In this document: positions 1 to 7,165 of the stretch, piece after piece
Numbering within the stretch: the first letter of the stretch is position 1
How the letters are laid out: every line of letters begins with the position of its first letter
Assembly: GCA_002721165.1 (NCBI GenBank)
Contig: PBJS01000020.1
Span: 68,453-75,754, forward strand
Source of the DNA: Legionellales bacterium
GTDB lineage: Bacteria > Pseudomonadota > Gammaproteobacteria > Eutrophobiales > Eutrophobiaceae
Direction: 5' to 3'
DNA: 7,302 nucleotides
Notes under the pieces: model-generated
What the model was told of the DNA's origin: nothing
Databases searched by the model: none
What the model saw: only the letters and a program-made list of their open reading frames with translations
Program-made: the position numbers and the translations under genes

Positions 1-129
1 TTATCTGGTACCAATGTAGAACAGGGTCGTAAGATGCTTGAAGATAGTGGTCTGCCACTTATTATGGCTGAGACACTTAGAGAAGGTGCTGATAAAGCTG
101 TGGCTGAATGGAAAAAGGCTGGTAAATAA
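1..129 (+). CDS. mtkA: Malate-CoA ligase beta subunit, C-terminal fragment (5' end outside window)
   Basis: Only the last 42 residues are present, in frame from base 1 to the TAA at 127-129. The fragment opens with LSGTNVEQGRKML, which matches the conserved GTNVE-x-G segment near the C-terminus of the SucC/MtkA family, the ATP-grasp beta subunits of ADP-forming acyl-CoA synthetases. It ends in a lysine-rich tail (AVAEWKKAGK). The beta subunit binds ATP and, with the alpha subunit, makes malyl-CoA from malate, CoA and ATP in the serine cycle. The fragment alone cannot separate MtkA from SucC. The assignment rests on the partner gene 10 bases downstream, which is clearly MtkB-like, and on the hpr-ppc context. 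The stop codon overlaps the ribosome binding site of mtkB, so translation of the two subunits is probably coupled. Confidence 0.85.
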   Translation, partial: LSGTNVEQGRKMLEDSGLPLIMAETLREGADKAVAEWKKAGK

Positions 130-133
130 GGAG
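128..133 (+). promoter_or_regulatory. Ribosome binding site of mtkB, overlapping the mtkA stop
   Basis: AAGGAG lies 6 bases before the ATG at 140 and shares its first two bases with the mtkA TAA. It is the strongest Shine-Dalgarno sequence in the window and fixes the mtkB start at 140, rather than at an in-frame ATG at 38 that lies inside mtkA. Confidence 0.85.
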
Positions 134-139
134 AAGAAA

Positions 140-1030
140 ATGGCAATTCATTTGAAAAAAACTACCAAAGTTTTGGTACAAGGATTTACTGGTCAGATTG
201 GTTCTTTTCACTCGGCCGATATGATCAAGTATGGAACTAATATTGTTGGAGGTGTTACGCCAGGCAAAGGAGGAATGCAGCACTTAGAAAAACCGGTATT
301 CAATACAATGAAAGAAGCCGTTGATGCTACAGGTGCAGAGGCAAGCATTATTTTTGTGCCACCACCATTTGCTGCAGACAGTATTATGGAAGCGGCTGAT
401 GCGGGTATTAGGTTTTGTGTTGCGATTACTGATGGTATTCCATCGCAAGATATGATTCGTGTTAAGCGTTACATGCGTCGCTACAAAGCAAAAGAAAAAA
501 TGGTTTTAACAGGCCCCAATTGTGCAGGCACAATTAGCCCAGGTAAAAGCATGATGGGAATTATGCCAGGACATATTTATATACCGGGAAATGTAGGTGT
601 TATTGGTCGTTCAGGAACTTTGGGTTATGAAGCCGCTTCACAAATGAAGGAAATTGGTGTCGGTATTTCAACAAGTGTAGGTATTGGCGGTGATCCGATT
701 AATGGCAGTTCATTTAAGGATCATTTAGAAATGTTTGAAAAAGATGATGAAACAAAAGCTGTTGTAATTATCGGTGAGATAGGTGGGCCACAGGAAGTTG
801 AAGCTGCAATGTGGGCAAAGGAAAATATGTCAAAGCCAGTTATTGGTTATATTGCCGGTTTAACAGCTCCGAAAGGACGTCGTATGGGTCATGCTGGCGC
901 GATTATTTCTGCGGTTGGCGAAAGCGCTGCCGAAAAAGTTGAGATACTAGAAGAATGCGGAGTGAGCGTTGTTCCTAATCCTTCGTCATTTGCCCCTATC
1001 ATCAAAGATGTTTTAGATAAAGCTAGTTAA
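140..1030 (+). CDS. mtkB: Malate-CoA ligase (malate thiokinase) alpha subunit
   Basis: This 296-residue cytoplasmic protein is the CoA-binding, phosphohistidine-bearing subunit of malate-CoA ligase, which forms malyl-CoA from malate, CoA and ATP. An N-terminal CoA-binding Rossmann domain carries GFTGQIGSFHS and VGGVTPGKGG. The ligase domain carries GPNCAGTISPGKSMMG, SGTLGYEAA, GIGGDPINGSSF and GEIGGPQE. The active-site histidine is His251 in GRRMGHAGAIIS. Several segments follow MtkB of serine-cycle methylotrophs rather than SucD as I remember them: MIRVKRYMRRY, the AGTISPGKSMMGIMPGHIYIPG region, YEAASQMKE, and INGSSFKDHL (SucD has IPGSNFIDIL). Length is normal for the family. The start at 140 is set by a strong ribosome binding site; the longer frame from 38 would run through mtkA. 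Malate specificity is inferred from similarity and context, and succinyl-CoA synthetase activity is the main alternative. Confidence 0.93.
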   Translation: MAIHLKKTTKVLVQGFTGQIGSFHSADMIKYGTNIVGGVTPGKGGMQHLEKPVFNTMKEAVDATGAEASIIFVPPPFAADSIMEAADAGIRFCVAITDGIPSQDMIRVKRYMRRYKAKEKMVLTGPNCAGTISPGKSMMGIMPGHIYIPGNVGVIGRSGTLGYEAASQMKEIGVGISTSVGIGGDPINGSSFKDHLEMFEKDDETKAVVIIGEIGGPQEVEAAMWAKENMSKPVIGYIAGLTAPKGRRMGHAGAIISAVGESAAEKVEILEECGVSVVPNPSSFAPIIKDVLDKAS

Positions 1031-1042
1031 TCGGAAATTAAC

Positions 1043-2017
1043 GTGAGCAAACCAAAAGTTATCCTAACCCGAAAGTGGCCAGCAGCAGCAGAGGCAAAAG
1101 CAAAAGAACTTTTTGATGCTGTAATTAATGAAGACGATCACAAAATGACCGTTGAAGAACTTAAGCAAGCAATGTGTGAAGCGGATGCGTTATGTCCAAC
1201 TGTTTCAGATTTTCAAATTAATTCTGAAATTTTTAATGTAGAAAATCGTAAATGTAAGATTGTGGCGAATTTTGGTGTTGGGTTTAATAATATTGATACA
1301 GATGCAGCAAAAGAAGTTGGTGTTGTAGTGACCAATACCCCTGATGTTTTGACTGATTGTACAGCCGATATCGCAATGGTTCTTCTTTTATCTGTTTCCC
1401 GACGCATCGGCGAAGGCGAACGACTTGTTCGAAGTAAAGCTTGGACGGGTTGGTGTCCAACGCATATGTTATCAACCAAGGTTACCGGAAAAAAACTTGG
1501 TTTTATCGGTTTTGGCCGAATAGCTCAGGCTGTTGCCCAAAAAGCTCATTTCGGTTTTGGTATGGAGGTAAATTTTTATGATCCGTATCCACCTTCAGAT
1601 GAGATTATTAAGAAATTTAGTGCAAAAAAGTTTGATACTCTGGAAGATGTGCTTAAAGATTCAGACTATGTAACATTACATTGTCCGGGTGGTGGCGATA
1701 ACACGAATTTAATGAACAAAGAACGTTTTTCGTTAATGAAAAAATCAGCATTTTTGATAAATACTGCTCGTGGTGATGTTGTTGATGAAAACGCGCTGGT
1801 TCAAGCATTAAAAGATAACGTAATTGCCGGTGCTGGATTAGATGTATATGCAAAAGAGCCTGTTGTTACTGAAGAGTTGTTAAATATGCAGAATGTTGTG
1901 CTGATACCGCATTTAGGTAGTGCAACAACTGAAACACGGGTTGCTATGGGATTGCGTTCGTTAGAGAATGTTGAAGCATTTTTTGATGGAAAAGAACCTG
2001 GTGATCGCGTCGCTTAA
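1043..2017 (+). CDS. hprA: Hydroxypyruvate reductase / D-glycerate dehydrogenase (D-2-hydroxyacid dehydrogenase family)
   Basis: A 324-residue cytoplasmic enzyme that most likely reduces hydroxypyruvate to D-glycerate in the serine cycle. The D-2-hydroxyacid dehydrogenase layout is complete: an N-terminal catalytic half-domain (about 1-100), a nucleotide-binding domain (about 101-285) and a C-terminal return to the catalytic domain. The dinucleotide-binding turn is GFGRIA (156-161), with Ala where many members have the third Gly. Asp180 in NFYDPYPP, at the end of the second strand, favours NADH over NADPH. Catalytic residues are Arg243 (NTARGDVVDE), Glu272 (AKEPVV) and His290 (IPHLGSAT). The beginning (SKPKVILTRKWP) and the end (FDGKEPGDRVA) resemble bacterial glycerate dehydrogenases. 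The start is GTG, 12 bases after the mtkB stop; the next in-frame ATG, at 1145, would remove conserved sequence. Only a weak GGAAA precedes it. Substrate choice (hydroxypyruvate or glyoxylate) is inferred from the neighbouring serine-cycle genes. Confidence 0.88.
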   Translation: MSKPKVILTRKWPAAAEAKAKELFDAVINEDDHKMTVEELKQAMCEADALCPTVSDFQINSEIFNVENRKCKIVANFGVGFNNIDTDAAKEVGVVVTNTPDVLTDCTADIAMVLLLSVSRRIGEGERLVRSKAWTGWCPTHMLSTKVTGKKLGFIGFGRIAQAVAQKAHFGFGMEVNFYDPYPPSDEIIKKFSAKKFDTLEDVLKDSDYVTLHCPGGGDNTNLMNKERFSLMKKSAFLINTARGDVVDENALVQALKDNVIAGAGLDVYAKEPVVTEELLNMQNVVLIPHLGSATTETRVAMGLRSLENVEAFFDGKEPGDRVA

Positions 2018-2030
2018 AATCATAATTATT

Positions 2031-2035
2031 AAAGG
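2031..2035 (+). promoter_or_regulatory. Ribosome binding site deciding the ppc start
   Basis: AAAGG ends 6 bases before the ATG at 2042. An in-frame TTG at 2036 directly abuts this site, too close to be used, so the ATG at 2042 is the better start. Confidence 0.65.
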
Positions 2036-2041
2036 TTGTTT

Positions 2042-4783
2042 ATGACATCGGCTGATGCCGGTTTTAATGAGAACTCCCTAGATACAATTTCAGCAACCTA
2101 TGCGAAAGAAGTTGTAGGACTCTTAACCGAACAACTGACTAAAGTAATTGAACATCGCAATAGCGATATCCTTCCATACTTTAAAGGGGAGTTGACTCTA
2201 CCTCAAGATGACACCGTGATGCTTGTCGATACTCTTCAGGCATGGGGTATATGGTTCCAACTGTTAAATGTAGCTGAAGAAAACACGGCAATGCGACGTC
2301 GTCGTTTAGCAGAAAAAGAATATGGACTAGCAAACGTTCCCGGCACATTTGCTAGTGTTTTTAAACAAGCTTCAGAATTAAATATTAGCACCGATGAAAT
2401 CCAGAATTTGTTAGATAACGCTGATATTTGCCCAACAATAACCGCACATCCGACAGAAGCAAAAAGGGTTACAGTTCTAGAAATCCATCGCCGTATTTAT
2501 GTACTACTATATCGAATTGAGGCATCACGTTGGACACAGCGTGAAAGAGAGAAACTTATATCCTCGTTACGCGATGAAATTGATCTCCTTTGGTTAACAG
2601 GAGAATTAAGATTAGAAAAACCTACTGTTGAACAAGAAATTATTTGGGGGCTACATTTTTTTGAGCAATCATTATTCAAACGTGTTTCAGAAACACATGA
2701 AAGATTAAAATGGGCTTTAAACCTTAGTTACCCCAATGAAAATTTTATAATACCACCATTTTTTAGGTTTGGTTCATGGATCGGTGGAGACCGTGATGGT
2801 AATCCTTTTGTTACCAATGATATTACAAAAGATAGTTTATTAAAAAATCGTCAAATAATTTTAGATTATTATATTGAATCGGTAGAAAATTTAATTGAGA
2901 AACTGAGTGTTTCTAGAGAGAGTATAAAATTATCAAAAAAATTCGAGAAATATCTTAAAGGCATACTTAAGGATATTGATGAACTTGAATCGATCGCTAC
3001 AAGAAACCCGGGAGAAATTTTTCGTCAATTTTTAAGTTGCGTATTAATCAAATTACGCGGCACATTAGAAAATGAAGAAGAGGGCCACTATAGCGCTATA
3101 CGTTATATTGATGCAGACGATTTTATTTCTGATCTTAGGCAACTTTCAGAAGGGTTATCTGATTCAGATTGTAAGCAATTGTCTGATTTATTGGCGAGTC
3201 CATTATTACAAGAAGCTGAGTCCTTCCGGTTTTGTACTGTACGTCTTGACCTTCGAGAGAATTCAGATGCAATTAACCATACTTTATCCGCTATTTTTAC
3301 AGCAATGAAAAGCGGGGTAGAACCACCACTATCAAATAGTAAAGAATGGAAGGTATGGCTGTTAGAAGAACTTGATAAACCATTAGACGCACTACCAACA
3401 TTTTCAAATCTTGATGAATTATCATCATCCACACTAGGTCTTTTCCAGATGGTTGCACAGATGATGAACGAACTTGATAGTGAGGCATTTGGCCACTTTA
3501 TTTTAAGCATGACCCAGTCTGTTAACGATATATTAAGTGTTTATTTGTTAGCAAAAATTTCAGGTATTTTTTCTGAAGATAATGACGGTGAATTTTGTTG
3601 TCTGCCTATTGTTCCCTTATTTGAAACAATCGAGGATTTGAAACAGGCTCCAGATATTATGAGGGAGTTGCTGGCAATTCCAATTATTAAAAGGACAACT
3701 AAGAAAAAAACAGGTATTCAAGAAGTCATGATTGGTTATTCTGATTCAAATAAAGACGGCGGCTATTTAACTGCTAATTGGGAATTAAATAAAGCGCAGG
3801 TAAGCCTAACCAAAGTTGGTGATGAAGCAAACATTCCTATTTCTTTTTTTCATGGTCGCGGAGGTTCGGTTAGTCGGGGCGGAGCGCCAACTGGCATTGC
3901 AATTGCAGCACAACCCGCCGGTTCTATACACGGACAAATGCGTATCACCGAACAAGGTGAAGTAGTTTCATCTAAGTATGCAAATGAAGGTACTGCGCAG
4001 TATCAAATGGAATTGCTTGCGGCAAGTGTATTTCAGCATACTCTGAGATCATTAAATGAGGACCAGTTAAAACCAAATCCAGACTTTGATAATGCTATGG
4101 AACTACTATCGAGTTTAGCATTAAAAAAATATCGGGAATTAGCTGACTCTAAAGGTTTGGTTGAGTATTACAGCGCTGCCAGCCCGGTTGAAGAGCTTGC
4201 AAAGATGAATATTGGTTCAAGACCTGCAAGAAGAACTGGAGAAAACTCATTGAAAGACTTGAGAGCTATCCCATGGGTGTTCGCATGGACACAAAACAGA
4301 CATCTCGTACCCGGATGGTATGGTGTTGGCACGGCCATAAAAGAATTTACTGATAAGCATGCAGACAAGGGAGAAAAGTTAATCAAAAAGATGTTTACCG
4401 ATTCACGTTTATTTCGTTTGATTATTGATGAAACTGAAAAAACCTTAGCGCTTATTGATTTTGACATTTGTGAAGCATATTCAGCTCTTGTTGAAAACAA
4501 AACTGAGAGAGAGGTTATCTTTAATATGATTTCTGCCGAATATAACTTAACAAAAGAAGTGATACTAAATATAACTGGCGAAGAAAAACTATGCCAGCGT
4601 TTCAAAAAATTTAGTCGAAAATTAAATCGTCGTTCGCCAGTGCTTCATCAGGCAGGCTTAGAGCAAATCAAATTAATTAAAGAGTTTCGTCAGCGTAATG
4701 AGAATGGTGACAATATTGATGATTTGATTCCTTTATTACTTTCAATAAATTGTATTTCGTCAGGGTTGGGTTGGACAGGATAA
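2042..4783 (+). CDS. ppc: Phosphoenolpyruvate carboxylase, atypical serine-cycle-like form
   Basis: A 913-residue cytoplasmic enzyme, of normal bacterial length, that carboxylates PEP with bicarbonate to oxaloacetate, the CO2-fixing step of the serine cycle. Family motifs are in order: TAHPTEAKR with catalytic His136, GGDRDGNPFVT (about 248-258), RLDLREN, YSDSNKDGG with Lys571, the FHGRGGSVSRGG loop with His604, Arg606 and Arg612, RITEQGEVVSSKY, MNIGSRPARR (722-731), and the AIPWVFAWTQNR segment (742-753). The catalytic set therefore looks intact. The C-terminal third is unusual. The segment equivalent to FAKAD of E. coli PEPC reads LALID, so the inhibitor-binding Lys773 becomes Leu804. The C-terminus is GLGWTG rather than MRNTG, so Asn881 becomes Trp911. 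The usual YTDPLN-like motif is not recognisable. These changes suggest weak or absent aspartate inhibition. The gene lies 24 bases after hprA and was probably cotranscribed with it. Confidence 0.96.
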   Translation: MTSADAGFNENSLDTISATYAKEVVGLLTEQLTKVIEHRNSDILPYFKGELTLPQDDTVMLVDTLQAWGIWFQLLNVAEENTAMRRRRLAEKEYGLANVPGTFASVFKQASELNISTDEIQNLLDNADICPTITAHPTEAKRVTVLEIHRRIYVLLYRIEASRWTQREREKLISSLRDEIDLLWLTGELRLEKPTVEQEIIWGLHFFEQSLFKRVSETHERLKWALNLSYPNENFIIPPFFRFGSWIGGDRDGNPFVTNDITKDSLLKNRQIILDYYIESVENLIEKLSVSRESIKLSKKFEKYLKGILKDIDELESIATRNPGEIFRQFLSCVLIKLRGTLENEEEGHYSAIRYIDADDFISDLRQLSEGLSDSDCKQLSDLLASPLLQEAESFRFCTVRLDLRENSDAINHTLSAIFTAMKSGVEPPLSNSKEWKVWLLEELDKPLDALPTFSNLDELSSSTLGLFQMVAQMMNELDSEAFGHFILSMTQSVNDILSVYLLAKISGIFSEDNDGEFCCLPIVPLFETIEDLKQAPDIMRELLAIPIIKRTTKKKTGIQEVMIGYSDSNKDGGYLTANWELNKAQVSLTKVGDEANIPISFFHGRGGSVSRGGAPTGIAIAAQPAGSIHGQMRITEQGEVVSSKYANEGTAQYQMELLAASVFQHTLRSLNEDQLKPNPDFDNAMELLSSLALKKYRELADSKGLVEYYSAASPVEELAKMNIGSRPARRTGENSLKDLRAIPWVFAWTQNRHLVPGWYGVGTAIKEFTDKHADKGEKLIKKMFTDSRLFRLIIDETEKTLALIDFDICEAYSALVENKTEREVIFNMISAEYNLTKEVILNITGEEKLCQRFKKFSRKLNRRSPVLHQAGLEQIKLIKEFRQRNENGDNIDDLIPLLLSINCISSGLGWTG

Positions 4784-4801
4784 TTATTTTCTAATTACTT
4801 G

Positions 4802-5737
4802 ATGCGCATCAGACCAAAAGACTTTATTTCAATTGATGATAAATTATTCTTCGCTGTGGTATATGAATATCAGGAGGATAATCACGCGTTAACTTTTCTT
4901 CGTTACATCAGAGATAATACAGGCATGCATAAACTGACTACCAAAAAAGCAGAAAAAATTATTAGTGAGTATTATCCTGAATTTCAGTTCAATAGTTCTT
5001 ACACTGATATTGGATTACATGGCATTCCAATTAATATGATAAAAAAAATATATTATCCGGAGGAGACAGTTAATCAATTATTAAACACAAGGACGCCGGA
5101 AAATAAAGAAAGAGATGCTATAGGTGCGATAAAATACTTACAAGGCATCGGATGTAAAGCAGGTAATATAGGAATTACAGGGTCGATAATGTTAGGGGCG
5201 CATAATGAGTGTTCAGATATTGATATTGTTATTTATGGGCGTGAAGCATTTCTGAAAATACGAAACCAAATAAAAAACTCATTAGCTATTGGTGAGCTTA
5301 ATTCATTAAATCAGATAATGTGGCAAGATGCATATGAGCGGCGTAATTGCGCATTAAGTTTTGATGATTTTTATTTTCATGAAATAAGAAAATTTAATAA
5401 ATTCATGTTCGGAAATAGCAAGGTTGATATTAGCGCAATTCCAAATGAGATTGAGAAATATAAGGAAAGCGGACCATATAAAAAAGTTGGTAAAGATAAA
5501 ATTTTATCAATCGTAAAGGATGATAAATATGCTTATGATTTTCCGGCAAGATATTCAATAAAACACGATAGCATTAAGGAAGTCATTTCTTATACAGCAA
5601 CATATATTGGACAGGCAAAAAAGGGAGAAAAAATTGAGGCTGCAGGTTTCATAGAAGAAGATAAAGACGGAGTGCGTCGGTTGTTAGTTGGAACTAGTCG
5701 TGAGGCTGAAGAAGAATATATTCGTATAGTTGCTTAA
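4802..5737 (+). CDS. Predicted nucleotidyltransferase, archaeal-like (COG1665-type), function unknown
   Basis: This 311-residue soluble protein carries a DNA polymerase beta-type nucleotidyltransferase signature. GITGS (124-128) is followed by SDIDIVIYG with paired Asp139 and Asp141, and Asp209 in KVDIS is a good candidate for the third metal ligand. The N-terminal part (MRIRPKDF, FFAVV, LTFLRYI, GLHGIPINMIKKIYYPEE) and the C-terminal part (DFPARYSIKH, VISYTATYIGQAKKGEKIEAAG, VGTSREAEEEYI, given here as separate blocks) recall a family of predicted nucleotidyltransferases that I know mainly from archaea. Its substrate is unknown to me. The ATG at 4802 follows the ppc stop by 18 bases without a recognisable ribosome binding site. 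A TTG at 4799 would add one residue. The reading is visibly more A-rich than mtkB or hprA. The position implies cotranscription with ppc, but no chemistry links it directly to the serine cycle. Confidence 0.72.
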   Translation: MRIRPKDFISIDDKLFFAVVYEYQEDNHALTFLRYIRDNTGMHKLTTKKAEKIISEYYPEFQFNSSYTDIGLHGIPINMIKKIYYPEETVNQLLNTRTPENKERDAIGAIKYLQGIGCKAGNIGITGSIMLGAHNECSDIDIVIYGREAFLKIRNQIKNSLAIGELNSLNQIMWQDAYERRNCALSFDDFYFHEIRKFNKFMFGNSKVDISAIPNEIEKYKESGPYKKVGKDKILSIVKDDKYAYDFPARYSIKHDSIKEVISYTATYIGQAKKGEKIEAAGFIEEDKDGVRRLLVGTSREAEEEYIRIVA

Positions 5738-5766
5738 TATTATATATCTAACAGTATTCACTATCA

Positions 5767-7101
5767 TTATTTAAGTTTATCAAAGTAGACGTTCATTTCA
5801 TTGATCACTTTTTTTGCTAATAATATTGTTGAAAGTAAAGTTGGAAAAATCATTAAAGCAAACATAGTATCAATAATATTGATGACTGTTGCCTGAGTCC
5901 ATACCGTACTTAAAGGTATAATTGCCAAGTATATAAAAATATATTTATCCCCAATCTTTTTACCAAACAAATAACGCGCACATTTAAGACTATAATAGGA
6001 GTAAGTAATCATCGTTGTAATTGCAAATAATGAAAACACCAAGTAAACGATAATATTACCAATATTGGGAAGCGCCTGATTAAATGACATAGCAGTCATG
6101 ATAATACCGCTTTCAGAAGTGTAGATTCCTGATGTTAATATAACCAAGGCTGTACATGTGCAGACAATATGAGTATCAATGAATGGACCAAGCATCGCAA
6201 CTAAACCTTCTCGCACTGGTTCTTTAGTTTTCGCAGCGCCATGAGCCATTGCCTCAGTACCGACCCCGGCTTCATTTGAGAAAATAGCGCGTTTGATTCC
6301 GGTGACAAGAACTTCCTTGAATATAAAACCCGTTGCACCTCCGCCAATAGCGCTCATACCAAATGCCGAATTTATAATATCCATCAAGACTCTAGGGACT
6401 TCGTTAAAATTAATAGTTATCACAACCAAACTACTTATTACATAAGTGAGAAACATAAAAGGGACGATTTTAGCTGTAACAGAACCTACTCGTTTTACAT
6501 CTCCCAATATCACAATCCCAATAATCAGCAGGCAGACAACACCGGTATTTAATGGTGAAATTGCAAATTCACTGTGAATAAATGATGAAAGTTGATTGAC
6601 TTGAAATATAGGGATACATCCGATTAATCCCCCCACAGCAAAAAGTATTGCGAGTGGTTTGAAATTTTTTCCAAGACCGCATTCTATAAAATACATCGGG
6701 CCGCCTTGTTCTATACCTTCTTCATCCTGTTTGCGATATAGGCAAGAGAGTGTGCATGTAAAAAATTTAATCATCATGCCAAATAGACCAGCAACCCACA
6801 TCCAGAATATTGCACCAGCACCACCCATATTAATTGCAATCGCCACCCCAGCAATATTCCCCATACCAATTGTTCCAGAGAGCGCAACTGTCAATGCTTG
6901 AAAATGAGGTACCTCGCCAGGTGAACTTTTATCGTCGTATTTACCAAGAAGAATGGAGAATGCGTGAAGGAAGCCAGTTAATGGCCTTAGTCCGGATATG
7001 TATGAAAAGTAGATACCAGTAATAAGAATAAAGGTAACTAGCGGCACTCCCCAGAGTAAATCAACCGTAAGCGACCAGAATTCTGCAGATCCGTTCATCA
7101 T
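5767..7101 (-). CDS. Sodium:alanine/glycine symporter (AGCS family)
   Basis: A 444-residue polytopic inner-membrane protein that imports a small neutral amino acid, usually alanine or glycine, with sodium. Hydrophobic segments suggest about ten to eleven membrane helices, the first at about residues 13-35. Family hallmarks are FQALTVALSGTIGMGNIAG (68-85), GGPMYFIECGLG (133-144), GGGATGFIFKE (253-263), and the signature KRAIFSNEAGVG with Asn276, followed by EAMAHGAA. Length is normal to slightly short, and no frame disruption is seen. The start is one of two adjacent ATGs (7099-7101 or 7096-7098), with no clear ribosome binding site upstream. It converges on the nucleotidyltransferase gene across 29 bases and diverges from the MFS gene. 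Glycine import could feed a serine cycle through glycine hydroxymethyltransferase, but that link is inference, and substrate preference cannot be read from sequence alone. Confidence 0.93.
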   Translation of the reverse strand: MMNGSAEFWSLTVDLLWGVPLVTFILITGIYFSYISGLRPLTGFLHAFSILLGKYDDKSSPGEVPHFQALTVALSGTIGMGNIAGVAIAINMGGAGAIFWMWVAGLFGMMIKFFTCTLSCLYRKQDEEGIEQGGPMYFIECGLGKNFKPLAILFAVGGLIGCIPIFQVNQLSSFIHSEFAISPLNTGVVCLLIIGIVILGDVKRVGSVTAKIVPFMFLTYVISSLVVITINFNEVPRVLMDIINSAFGMSAIGGGATGFIFKEVLVTGIKRAIFSNEAGVGTEAMAHGAAKTKEPVREGLVAMLGPFIDTHIVCTCTALVILTSGIYTSESGIIMTAMSFNQALPNIGNIIVYLVFSLFAITTMITYSYYSLKCARYLFGKKIGDKYIFIYLAIIPLSTVWTQATVINIIDTMFALMIFPTLLSTILLAKKVINEMNVYFDKLK

Positions 7102-7165
7102 TAATAGTAATAGTTATTTTTTTGTTTAGTTAAATTGAACACTATCATAAAATACTCCTATAAAC
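7102..7165. promoter_or_regulatory. Divergent promoter region between symporter and MFS genes
   Basis: This very AT-rich 64-base gap must hold at least part of the control region for both divergent genes unless they are read from farther away. For the minus-strand gene, TATTTT or the overlapping TATGAT (plus-strand 7144-7155) could act as a -10 box, with TTGAAG about 18 bases upstream of TATTTT, inside the start of the MFS gene. A 12-base near-palindrome, GTTAAATTGAAC at 7129-7140, has one mismatched pair and is a possible but weak operator. Neither gene has a clear Shine-Dalgarno sequence here. Confidence 0.3.

Noticed and set aside
38..139. N-terminal extension of the mtkB frame to an ATG at 38
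   Set aside because: It overlaps the mtkA coding frame, shows no family similarity, and the ATG at 140 has a strong ribosome binding site and the expected N-terminus.
140..1030. Calling the alpha subunit sucD (succinyl-CoA synthetase)
   Set aside because: Segments such as RVKRYMRRY, SPGKSMMGIMPG and INGSSFKDHL match MtkB rather than SucD, and ppc and hprA follow.
3103..3510. Minus-strand open frame of 135 codons within ppc
   Set aside because: It is an antisense shadow of intact ppc with Ser-rich low-information sequence and no plausible start context.
4168..4605. Minus-strand open frame of 145 codons within ppc
   Set aside because: It lies wholly inside the conserved PEP carboxylase C-terminal region, has no recognisable motifs, and is explained as an antisense shadow.
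7129..7140. Near-palindrome GTTAAATTGAAC as a regulator operator
   Set aside because: It is a short AT-rich near-palindrome with one mismatched pair, which is expected by chance in this composition, and no regulator gene is adjacent. It is mentioned only within the intergenic entry.
7135..7164. TTGAAC - 18 bases - TATAAA promoter for the MFS gene
   Set aside because: The boxes look reasonable, but the -10 ends one base before the ATG at 7166, so transcription would start inside the gene and lose the start codon.
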